From JAVKBW01 sp964352715 (GTDB lineage Bacteria > Pseudomonadota > Alphaproteobacteria > UBA8366 > Aestuariispiraceae), in the NCBI GenBank assembly GCA_964352715.1, contig CAYGSU010000122.1, forward strand, positions 1 through 5,550: 5,550 nucleotides of DNA, written 5' to 3'. Below, piece by piece: positions 1-4,847 of the stretch. The position numbers and the translations under genes are program-made. The notes below the pieces were generated by a model. It searched no databases. It was not told where the DNA came from and saw only the letters and a list, made by a program, of their open reading frames with translations. Each line of letters begins with the position of its first letter. Positions within the stretch are counted from its first letter, which is position 1.

Positions 1-455
1 GCCTTGATCGGGCCGAAGCCGCGCGTGCCGATGACGATCAGGTCGGCCTGCACCCTGTCGGCGATCTTCAGGATGCGGTTGGCGGTATCGCCCTCCTCGA
101 TCTCGATGCCGACCTTCTTCACCCCCAGCTGCTTGCAGATTTTCGCCGCGTGGTCGGTGATGCTGGTCGCCAGTTTCTCCATGATCTCGTGCGACATCCG
201 GTTCTGTTCGGCCTTGCTGATCTGCGCGAGCAGGCCGCTCGTGGCGCTTGTTGAATCGGGATTCGGCATCGACGGATTGCCGACCAGATGTTCCACGCTG
301 GCCATCCGGCGAAAGGCCGATGGCGGTTCGCCGTGCAGCAGAACATGCCCGACCGTCAGGCTGGCATCGAATTTCGCGGCCAGTACGGCCGCCGTTTTCA
401 CCGCCCTTGTGCCATGGTCCGACCCGTCGGTGACAACCAGAATTTTCGTGAACAT
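1..455 (-). CDS. Universal stress protein (UspA family), 3' end cut by window edge
   Basis: The reading frame starts at ATG 455-453 and stays open to position 1, giving 151 residues without a stop. The N-terminus MFTKILVVTDGSDHGTRA is the classic UspA first strand, with Asp10 in the position that contacts ATP in ATP-binding members. The visible C-terminal end reads IVIGTRGFGPIK, the start of the family nucleotide-binding motif G-2X-G-9X-G(S/T), so probably only about 10-20 residues are missing. Family knowledge: these are cytoplasmic, usually dimeric proteins induced by starvation, anoxia or other stress, and the motif suggests an ATP-binding rather than a non-binding member. A G7 tract preceded by A6 lies just upstream and probably provides the ribosome binding site. 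The client or exact stress is not shown by the sequence. Family assignment is confident. Confidence 0.93.
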   Translation of the reverse strand, partial: MFTKILVVTDGSDHGTRAVKTAAVLAAKFDASLTVGHVLLHGEPPSAFRRMASVEHLVGNPSMPNPDSTSATSGLLAQISKAEQNRMSHEIMEKLATSITDHAAKICKQLGVKKVGIEIEEGDTANRILKIADRVQADLIVIGTRGFGPIK

Positions 456-462
456 GCGCTTA

Positions 463-475
463 CCCCCCCTTTTTT
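463..475 (-). promoter_or_regulatory. Homopolymeric A6-G7 leader / purine-rich ribosome binding site of the usp gene
   Basis: Reading leftward, six A are followed by seven G and then 7 nt before the usp ATG. The G run is the only Shine-Dalgarno-like sequence available, at a normal spacing. Back-to-back homopolymers in a translation initiation region are unusual and prone to length slippage, but seven G is short for a phase-variable tract. Confidence 0.5.
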
Positions 476-565
476 CGGTTCCCCATGAAAACATTTTCGG
501 CGCGGCATGGCCACCTTGGCGGTTCCGGCCTTGCCAGTGCCAGCATCACAGGAAGCATGCACATT

Positions 566-580
566 TTGAAGAATTCTCAA
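566..580. promoter_or_regulatory. Inverted repeat TTGA-N7-TCAA upstream of usp (possible regulator site)
   Basis: TTGAAGAATTCTCAA has TTGA and TCAA half-sites, 111-125 bp upstream of the usp start codon. FNR/FixK-type sites are TTGA-N6-TCAA, and this one has seven central bases, so it is off-consensus by one. The off-centre GAATTC core makes it partly palindromic by chance. Usp genes in alphaproteobacteria are often oxygen-regulated, which is the only reason to record it. Confidence 0.2.
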
Positions 581-637
581 CCACGCCTGCCCGGCCGCCT
601 GCCGGATCTCGCCAATGTCGACCGCTGATCATGATGG

Positions 638-826
638 GAAAGGGACGGCGCGGGCGACACTTTGCTCGGAAAGTACATCGCCGCGCTGGACAGCGGCAGC
701 GACCCTGAACCCGCCCTGCGCCGGGCCTCCGCCGCCGCCGCGCTTCAGGTCACCAAACGCGGGTCCAGCAGCGCCGTCCCCGACCGCAAGACCGTCGATG
801 CGTTTCTTGGAGAACGCGGGCACTAA
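638..826 (+). pseudogene. 3' remnant of a ribokinase-like PfkB-family sugar kinase
   Basis: In this frame the translation reads DGAGDTLLGKYIAALDSG and later RRASAAAALQVTKRGSSSAV, ending PDRKTVDAFLGERGH and TAA at 824-826. It matches the C-terminal end of ribokinase: the GAGD anion-hole/catalytic-base motif (codons 647-658, catalytic Asp at 656-658), the Ala-rich helix, the VT(K/R)xG turn, and a final helix ending near an (I/V)DAFL-type sequence. Only about 60 of roughly 300 residues remain. In-frame TGA codons at 626-628 and 632-634 sit directly before the motif, and nothing resembling the substrate-binding lobe is visible upstream. There is no credible start codon or ribosome binding site for so short a piece, so this is a decayed or truncated gene. 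The substrate of the ancestor cannot be told from this part. It lies head-to-head with usp. Confidence 0.78.
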
Positions 827-873
827 TCGAATGCAACAACGGAAAGTGCCTCAATGCGCCCAAATTCGGGCAC

Positions 874-897
874 AAAAAAGCCCCACCGAAGTGAGGC
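874..897 (-). terminator. Intrinsic terminator of the VPLPA-CTERM gene
   Basis: Read leftward, a stem GCCTCAC / GTGGGGC (7 bp, one G-U wobble) closes a TTCG tetraloop and is followed by six T. On the rightward strand the wobble becomes a C-A mismatch and the T tract is poorer, so the structure is built for leftward transcripts. It lies about 30 nt past the stop codon at 926-928. Confidence 0.85.
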
Positions 898-925
898 CTT
901 TGTGTATGTCGATGGGGTAGACCGA

Positions 926-1678
926 TCAAGCAGCCAGCTTCCGCTTACGACGCCATGAGACAAGACCAAGAGCACCGAAGGCTGTTGCCAGCAGAGGCAG
1001 AGCCGCAGGCACCGGGACGACGCCGACAACCTGGCGAACCTGAAAATTCTCATTCGGGAAAGTGCCATCAAGGTCGGGCACAGCGGCGAACGCGATGAAG
1101 TTGAAGGTCTGATCCAGACCAAACGATTCCGTATACGGATCGTCATCAATGCTGATCGACGTAAGAAGCGTCATCTGATCGAGAGAGAAAGTGCCGGCAG
1201 TTGTGCCAACGTTGTTTCCGCCAAACACCAGCGCAGTGGTCGGATTGCCGGTTTTGAACGTGGCCGAAACAGGGGTCCAGTCGAACGAGCTGCCAAATTC
1301 AAAAAGAAGAACTTCCTGCTTGTTCAAACCTGACGTAGCACCGCCCAGATCACCAATATTTCCGACTTGAATGTCACGAACACCAATGCCTTTGGAATTC
1401 GACTTCATGCCTACATCAAACGTGTATGAAGGGTCAAAGCTCTGATGACTCGTGGGCGTTGACGTGTCGTAGGCTGGTCCGTCTTCATAATAAAGATGAA
1501 AGCCATAGCCGAAAATACTGCCCGGACCACCCGAATTGCTGGGAAGAAATTCAGTGCCATTTGAATAGGACTGCGTTGAGGACGTATTAAAATCGAAAAT
1601 GGACACCCCTGCCGCTAAGGCTGGCAAACTGAAAACTGTTAATCCAATTGCTAAAATTGAGCTTTTAAAAACCTGCAT
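926..1678 (-). CDS. Secreted protein with VPLPA-CTERM sorting signal
   Basis: The 250-residue product begins MQVFKSSILAIGLTVFSLPA, a signal peptide with a likely cleavage after ALA near residue 22. It ends (residues 221-250) with VPVPAALPLLATAFGALG, a single hydrophobic helix, then Trp and the basic cluster RRKRK. This tripartite tail is the VPLPA variant of PEP-CTERM sorting signals, which are handled by an exosortase, so the mature protein is probably exported and cleaved for the surface or a biofilm matrix. The middle (about 25-215) is rich in Gly, Ser, Thr, Phe and Asp, lacks Cys, and has no domain I recognise. A beta-rich fold is likely. I chose ATG 1678 over the GTG at 1714 because only the former has AGGAG at suitable spacing and places the signal peptide at the N-terminus. 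The gene is visibly more AT-rich than its neighbours, has its own promoter candidate and terminator, and appears monocistronic. No exosortase gene is in view. Confidence 0.88.
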   Translation of the reverse strand: MQVFKSSILAIGLTVFSLPALAAGVSIFDFNTSSTQSYSNGTEFLPSNSGGPGSIFGYGFHLYYEDGPAYDTSTPTSHQSFDPSYTFDVGMKSNSKGIGVRDIQVGNIGDLGGATSGLNKQEVLLFEFGSSFDWTPVSATFKTGNPTTALVFGGNNVGTTAGTFSLDQMTLLTSISIDDDPYTESFGLDQTFNFIAFAAVPDLDGTFPNENFQVRQVVGVVPVPAALPLLATAFGALGLVSWRRKRKLAA

Positions 1679-1687
1679 CGACCTGCA

Positions 1688-1693
1688 ACTCCT
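1688..1693 (-). promoter_or_regulatory. Ribosome binding site deciding the start of the VPLPA-CTERM gene
   Basis: AGGAGT is read leftward, with about 10 nt between AGGAG and ATG 1678. It lies inside the extension that a GTG 1714 start would add, which argues that the extension is untranslated leader. Confidence 0.65.
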
Positions 1694-1729
1694 GAACGTC
1701 TGATTGTATTTCACCTATCTTGAACCTTG

Positions 1730-1758
1730 GTAACACGGCCTAAACTCCAGGGTGTCAA
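1730..1758 (-). promoter_or_regulatory. Candidate sigma70-type promoter of the VPLPA-CTERM gene
   Basis: Read leftward, a perfect TTGACA (1758-1753) is followed after 17 nt by TGTTAC (1735-1730), a weak -10 with three of six matches. Transcription would begin near 1723 and give a leader of about 45 nt holding the AGGAG site. Good -35, correct spacing and position support it; the poor -10 limits confidence. Confidence 0.45.
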
Positions 1759-2059
1759 CGCAGTCACTAAAGACGTAAACCATCGTTCACAAAGTGTCTC
1801 GAACCTGCAAAATCTCTTTTGAACCAGGGAATTGAGGGCAAATATTGCCTCCAGGACGACGGAACCCGATACAACAAGGCGGTACATGACAAGGGACCCG
1901 GAGACACGCTGCTGCAACTCGAAACCGAGAACAAGGCGCGTAAGCGCCGGATCGTCTTCGGATACGGCGGCGATATCATCGCGCCAAGCCATCGGTCCGG
2001 TCAGTGCCATAAAACGGTTGCGGGGCAGTAGCAGACGTTCGATTGGCCCTTCGGCCTGG
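1759..2059. other. Geneless stretch between the VPLPA-CTERM promoter and azoR, with a gene relic
   Basis: Neither strand shows a reading frame with a believable start site, ribosome binding site or family match. Open frames here are either antisense or run into azoR out of frame. The only recognisable content is the partial gene copy at 1907-1981. Downstream of the azoR stop there is a short GGCC-CTTC-GGCC hairpin without a T tract, so no clear azoR terminator. Confidence 0.6.
1907..1981 (+). pseudogene. Partial, degenerate copy of the ferritin-like gene at 3887-4378
   Basis: This 75-bp segment matches 4011-4085 in the same orientation, offset by exactly 2104 bp, with six mismatches and no gaps (92% identity). 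The first 34 bases are identical. It encodes LLQLETENKARKRRIVFGYG, against LLQLETENKARLRRIVFEYG in the intact gene, so it covers helix 2 (residues 42-67) only. Changes are three at 1941-1943, two at 1961-1962 and one at 1978; three alter amino acids (Leu to Lys, Glu to Gly, Val to Ile), as expected without selection. Just upstream a different frame reads MTRDPETR, which resembles the DSPVQQR stretch preceding helix 2 in the intact gene; a frameshift there would explain it, but this is weak. The frame lacks a plausible start, so it is a relic of duplication or a paralogue. Confidence 0.82.
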
Positions 2060-2734
2060 TCAGGCCGCTGCCTCCTGCTCTGTATCGCCCAGGCCGGACG
2101 AAGTGGTGAGCCTGTCGACCAACGGTTCGAGCGCGGCGTATGCAGCCTTGTGTGAGGCCTCGAAGCGGTGGTCTCCGAATTCCTGGAATTCGACGCCGAC
2201 GTGATGGACCGCATCGACACCGAGATAGCGCGATGCTGTGCGGACATGCGGGGTCAGGCTGTCGCGACCTTCATTGATCTCTCCCGGTCCGAATCCGAAT
2301 TCGCCCGAGGACGTAAGCAGCACGAGCGTCTTGCCGGAGAATACCGGCTCGAGCGGGGCATCACCCCTCGCGAGATCGAATGTAAAAGTCTTGCCGATCC
2401 TGACAACCTGGTCGAACCACGCCTTCAGGGCGGCAGGCATGCCGTAATTGTACATCGGTGTGGCCATGACAAGGATGTCGGCGACGGCGACCTCCGCGAT
2501 CAGTTCATCCGACAGGGCGAGAATATCCGCCTGTTCCGACGAGCGGTCCTTTGCAAAGGCGGCGGCGATCCAGTCTTCGGTAATGATGGGCGGTGGATTG
2601 CTGCCGACATCGCGGACAATGAACGCGTCGTTCGGTTTGCGGATTTTCCAGTGGTCGATGAAACGATCCGCCAGTGTACGGGTGATCGACCGTGACGTCC
2701 GCGCGCTGGCGTCGATGCGAAGCAGTGTTGTCAT
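2060..2734 (-). CDS. azoR: FMN-dependent NADH:quinone/azo oxidoreductase (AzoR family)
   Basis: The 224-residue product has the flavodoxin-like fold of AzoR enzymes. The first strand and phosphate loop read LLRIDASARTSRS (residues 4-16). The hallmark FMN-contacting segment PMYNYGMPAALKAWFDQVVR spans residues 93-112, and the second flavin loop LLTSSGEFGFGPG spans 139-151. Family knowledge: these cytoplasmic homodimers use NADH and FMN for two-electron reduction of quinones and azo compounds, commonly in response to electrophile or thiol stress. It is about 20 residues longer than E. coli AzoR (about 200), partly through a polar C-terminal tail ending EQEAAA. The start ATG 2734 has AAGGAG (2748-2743) at 8-nt spacing. 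It is divergent from a LysR regulator, a common arrangement for this family, and is probably controlled by it. The physiological substrate is not shown. Confidence 0.93.
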   Translation of the reverse strand: MTTLLRIDASARTSRSITRTLADRFIDHWKIRKPNDAFIVRDVGSNPPPIITEDWIAAAFAKDRSSEQADILALSDELIAEVAVADILVMATPMYNYGMPAALKAWFDQVVRIGKTFTFDLARGDAPLEPVFSGKTLVLLTSSGEFGFGPGEINEGRDSLTPHVRTASRYLGVDAVHHVGVEFQEFGDHRFEASHKAAYAALEPLVDRLTTSSGLGDTEQEAAA

Positions 2735-2866
2735 TTCAAAATCTCCTTGCAGTTTGGAATTAGCGGGTCAGCTCACGTTCGAACCGAAGAACGCCGATGT
2801 GCCCGGGATAGGAAGAGAAATGACCTTCCAGGAGCGGATCGACAAAAGGTAAGACTTCATCTATGA

Positions 2867-2881
2867 ATGAATATAATTCAT
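2867..2881. promoter_or_regulatory. LysR-type operator (T-N11-A palindrome) in the divergent promoter region
   Basis: ATGAATATAATTCAT is a dyad of two 6-bp arms (ATGAAT/ATTCAT) around ATA. T2868 and A2880 with eleven bases between them fit the T-N11-A LysR box. A further ATGAAT begins at 2863, giving a second overlapping half-site. It sits 15 bp before the lysR-type start codon and 132 bp from the azoR start, so occupancy would most directly block the regulator's own promoter. Operator function is inferred from symmetry and position. Confidence 0.55.
2872..2877 (+). promoter_or_regulatory. Perfect -10 hexamer TATAAT for the LysR-type gene
   Basis: A consensus TATAAT lies in the middle of the palindrome, implying transcription from about 2884, just ahead of the ribosome binding site. 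No good -35 is visible at 16-18 bp upstream (GTAAGA at 17 bp), so the promoter may be weak, or AT-rich coincidence. Confidence 0.4.
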
Positions 2882-2885
2882 GTAT

Positions 2886-2890
2886 GAGGA
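2886..2890 (+). promoter_or_regulatory. Ribosome binding site fixing the LysR-type start at 2897
   Basis: GAGGA directly abuts the in-frame ATG at 2891, leaving no spacer, but stands 6 nt from the ATG at 2897. The second ATG is therefore the likely start, which shortens the protein by two residues. Confidence 0.65.
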
Positions 2891-2896
2891 ATGCCG

Positions 2897-3784
2897 ATGA
2901 ATGTCTCCTCGATTTCCCTTCCGGCGCTGCGGTCCTTTGATGCCGCGGCGCGGACAGGCTCTTTCAAGGATGCGGCAACAGAACTGGGGGTTACACCGAC
3001 AGCCGTTTCGCATCAGATCCGTTCGCTTGAGGAACAGCTGGGCGTCGCCTTGTTCGTGCGGGAGACCCGCAAGATATCCCTGACAATGGAAGGAAGCCGG
3101 CTCGCCGCTGCGACATCACGCGGCTTCCGCGAGATCTATGACGCACTGGAAGAACTCCGCGACGCTTCCTCGCGTCTGACCGTTGCGGCCACACCTGCAT
3201 TCGCGGCGTTGTGGCTGGTGCCGCGCCTCGCCGTTTACGAGGCACGCCATCCTGCTTCAAGCGTTCATGTCGAAACGTCCACCGAGCTGGTTGACCTGGC
3301 TCGTGATCGGCGGATCGATGTCGCAATCCGCTATGGCGCCGGTGACTATCCGGGGTTTGCGACAGTGCCCGTCGCGCAGGAGACGTTCGGCGCCTACGCC
3401 CATCCCGGATATCTCGGGACGTCGGCAACAATCGGGGATGCGGTTCTGATCGAGACGCGCTGGCGGTCGGCGGCGCTGCAGCCGATCGGCTGGGACCACT
3501 GGCTTGTGGCGCGTGATCTTGATCCCGGTATGTTCAGGAACCGCCGCGTTTTCGATCAGGAGCAGCATTCAATTCAGGCTGCATTGGCCGGTCAGGGTAT
3601 TGTCATGACCAGCAACCTGCTGGTCGAGGATATGTGCCGTCGCGGCTGGCTTGCGGCGTTGCACCCGGAGACGCGCATCGCCGGTCTTCGCTATACGGCG
3701 GTCGCTGTGCCCGGGCATGCGGAAACCGGGAAGGTTCGACACTTCCTCTCGTGGTTGAGCGAAGAGGCAAACCGGCCAGAGTAG
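2897..3784 (+). CDS. LysR-family transcriptional regulator (GcvA-like)
   Basis: The 295-residue product has the LysR layout and usual length. Residues 7-65 form the winged helix-turn-helix: LPALRSFDAAARTGSF, then DAATELGVTPTAVSHQIRSL as the recognition region, then LGVALFVR. A linker helix follows (about 66-90), and from about residue 92 comes the periplasmic-binding-like effector domain (LTVAATPAFAALWLVPRLAV). The latter includes the RRIDVAIRYGAGDYPG segment typical of GcvA-type members. It should be a cytoplasmic DNA-binding tetramer responding to a small ligand that cannot be named. The start at 2897 is chosen from the GAGGA spacing. It is divergent from azoR across 162 bp with a T-N11-A palindrome, so autorepression plus control of azoR is the simplest model. 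A rightward hypothetical gene follows after 102 bp. Confidence 0.93.
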   Translation: MNVSSISLPALRSFDAAARTGSFKDAATELGVTPTAVSHQIRSLEEQLGVALFVRETRKISLTMEGSRLAAATSRGFREIYDALEELRDASSRLTVAATPAFAALWLVPRLAVYEARHPASSVHVETSTELVDLARDRRIDVAIRYGAGDYPGFATVPVAQETFGAYAHPGYLGTSATIGDAVLIETRWRSAALQPIGWDHWLVARDLDPGMFRNRRVFDQEQHSIQAALAGQGIVMTSNLLVEDMCRRGWLAALHPETRIAGLRYTAVAVPGHAETGKVRHFLSWLSEEANRPE

Positions 3785-3846
3785 TCCGGAAGGCCAGCGT
3801 TACAGTGGGCGGAGAAAAGCGCCGGACCTTGTACGGCGTGGAAAAG

Positions 3847-3862
3847 CCGGCATGCTTGCCGG
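3847..3862 (+). other. Perfect hairpin in the leader of the ferritin-like gene
   Basis: CCGGCA-TGCT-TGCCGG forms a 6-bp stem with a four-base loop, 12 bp upstream of the AGGAGG of the next gene. No T tract follows, so it is not an intrinsic terminator. It might stabilise the 5' end of the message or be incidental in GC-rich DNA. Confidence 0.35.
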
Positions 3863-3886
3863 GCGCAGCCATGCAGGAGGCACCGG

Positions 3887-4378
3887 ATGATATCGGAAGA
3901 GCAGTTACGGGAAGTGGAGGAAATGTACCAGGGCGAGGTGCTCGGCGAGGCGTATTACTGCGCCCTGCTGCCGCTGTTCGACAGCCCGGTTCAGCAACGC
4001 CTGCTCGGCTCGCTGCTGCAACTCGAAACCGAGAACAAGGCGCGCCTGCGCCGGATCGTCTTCGAGTACGGCGGCGATATCGTCGAGAGCGACGCCACAC
4101 GGGCCGAGGCGCGGGACTACATACAGACAGTCGAACACATGGGCTGGGCCGAGGCGGCCGCCACCCTGGTAGCGGCCAGCGAGGAATTCCGGGACCGCTA
4201 TCGCGAGCTTGCCGAAACGATGCCCGACGCGCTGAAGCCGGTCGTGAAATACATGATCGAGCACGAAGACCTGATCATTGCCGCCATGAGGCTCGCCGCC
4301 GACGGCGAGGATGAAAAGGCCATCGAGCTGGTCTCCGCCCGGTTGATGCTTCCCCTCCCCCGGCCGCCGGCGGCCTAG
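3887..4378 (+). CDS. Uncharacterised all-helical protein, possibly ferritin-like
   Basis: I do not recognise a named family. The 163-residue product is strongly helical and acidic, without Cys-rich motifs, signal peptide or membrane segment. Four long helices are suggested: about 4-31 (EVEEMYQGEVLGEAYYCALL), 34-61 (QLETENKARLRR), 72-111 and 114-138 (YMIEHEDLIIAAM). Carboxylates on helix 1 (Glu17, Glu21), helix 2 (Glu47, Glu49) and the Glu-His-Glu at 125-127 resemble a ferritin-like four-helix bundle, and the ending HExxIxxxxxAADGE is seen in many such proteins. Metal binding is inferred; a clear ExxH pair is missing. ATG 3887 is preceded by a full AGGAGG at 6-nt spacing, predicting strong translation. 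It may be read with the LysR gene 102 bp upstream or from its own promoter, which I could not find. Its helix 2 region has a degenerate copy at 1907-1981. Confidence 0.85.
   Translation: MISEEQLREVEEMYQGEVLGEAYYCALLPLFDSPVQQRLLGSLLQLETENKARLRRIVFEYGGDIVESDATRAEARDYIQTVEHMGWAEAAATLVAASEEFRDRYRELAETMPDALKPVVKYMIEHEDLIIAAMRLAADGEDEKAIELVSARLMLPLPRPPAA
4011..4085 (+). repeat. Donor/partner copy of the 75-bp direct repeat
   Basis: This is the intact partner of 1907-1981, lying inside the ferritin-like gene (residues 42-67). The two copies flank azoR and the LysR gene in direct orientation. Homologous exchange between them would remove or duplicate that 2.1-kb module, though 75 bp at 92% is a modest substrate. 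Confidence 0.82.
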
Positions 4379-4383
4379 ACCTG

Positions 4384-4398
4384 CCCGGACATTCCGGG
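4384..4398. terminator. Short hairpin between convergent genes, possible weak bidirectional terminator
   Basis: CCCGGA-CAT-TCCGGG is a perfect 6-bp stem in the 31-bp gap between two converging stop codons. No T tract follows on either strand, so classical intrinsic termination is doubtful. Position is the main argument. Confidence 0.35.
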
Positions 4399-4409
4399 AG
4401 CGGACGTGA

Positions 4410-4847
4410 TTATCGCTGGCGGTTTGTTGTGAGGTGGAGTGGCGGGAAGGCCGCGAAAGCAATCTGCCCCGCCAGTCCGAGCAAGCCCGAAAATGTTCTG
4501 TAATGCGCCAGATGGTCCGCGAAGGTGCGCCCGAACACAAAGGCTGACAGGCCCAGTTCCGCTGCCATCAGCATGCCGAAGGCAATCCCGCCCATAACCA
4601 GACGCGGCGCAAGTTCCGGCGCGACATCAACCCGCGCGATCAGCCAGCGGCACGCGACCCACGACAGCGTCAGGATAACCGGAAGCTCGATTGCAACGGA
4701 AGCGGGCTCGCCGACCACCGGCATCACGATGAAAACCCGCAGGGTTCCGAGAACAAAGCCGATGACGAAAACCGCGCCGAAATAGGCGGCGCCCGCAGCA
4801 GCCGCCCTGAACAGCGATTTCTGTATGGGTTGTTGCATCTCAGACAT
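4410..4847 (-). CDS. Small four-helix membrane protein of unknown function
   Basis: The 145-residue product has four hydrophobic segments at about 18-41 (AAYFGAVFVIGFVLGTLRVF), 50-70, 83-105 and 119-137. Charged or polar breaks include CRWLIARVDVAPELAPR between helices 2 and 3 and FGRTFADHLAHYR between 3 and 4. It is an inner-membrane protein with no signal peptide and no catalytic motif I can name. ATG 4847 gives MSEMQQP and overlaps the TGA of the upstream gene by 8 nt; ATG 4838 is an alternative three residues in. Either start implies translational coupling, since no strong Shine-Dalgarno is visible. Longer versions reaching 4919 would only add a polar extension encoded inside the preceding gene. 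It probably works with, or is simply co-expressed with, the NAD(P)-binding protein. Reality of the gene: high; function: unknown. Confidence 0.82.
   Translation of the reverse strand: MSEMQQPIQKSLFRAAAAGAAYFGAVFVIGFVLGTLRVFIVMPVVGEPASVAIELPVILTLSWVACRWLIARVDVAPELAPRLVMGGIAFGMLMAAELGLSAFVFGRTFADHLAHYRTFSGLLGLAGQIAFAAFPPLHLTTNRQR

Noticed and set aside
527..545. GG-N10-GC pattern upstream of usp as a sigma54 promoter
   Set aside because: The -24 half resembles TGGCAC but the -12 half lacks TTGC; the GG/GC spacing alone is common in GC-rich DNA.
485..628. Rightward 47-codon frame (internal ATG at 557 preceded by AGGAAG) as a small gene or leader peptide
   Set aside because: The ATG at 485 has no ribosome site and the AGGA at 557 is too close. 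The peptide resembles nothing I know, and its frame continuity with the kinase remnant suggests relic DNA.
4..708. Rightward 234-residue open frame opposite usp
   Set aside because: It is antisense to the clear UspA frame and ends inside the kinase remnant in another frame; no domain is seen.
858..871. GCCC-aaattc-GGGC hairpin next to the terminator
   Set aside because: The stem is only four base pairs, with no T tract; it is likely incidental beside the clear terminator at 874-897.
1679..1714. GTG start at 1714 adding 12 residues to the VPLPA-CTERM protein
   Set aside because: The extension MKYNQTFRSCRS would precede the signal peptide, has no good ribosome site of its own, and contains the AGGAG that serves ATG 1678.
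1819..2031. Rightward 70-residue frame spanning the 75-bp repeat as a real small gene
   Set aside because: It starts at TTG without a ribosome site, and only the middle matches the intact protein; it reads better as a relic.
2046..2057. GGCC-CTTC-GGCC hairpin as the azoR terminator
   Set aside because: A four-base-pair stem with no T tract is too weak to call.
1711..2247. Leftward 178-residue open frame overlapping azoR
   Set aside because: It runs out of frame through the 3' part of azoR, shows no family resemblance or ribosome site, and its composition fits a shadow frame.
2168..2695. Rightward 175-residue frame opposite azoR
   Set aside because: It is antisense to the AzoR frame, whose FMN motifs are unmistakable, and has no ribosome site or family match.
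3905..4540. Leftward 211-residue frame opposite the ferritin-like gene
   Set aside because: The rightward frame has AGGAGG at ideal spacing, a coherent helical pattern and a related relic elsewhere in the window; the leftward frame also overlaps the membrane protein gene.
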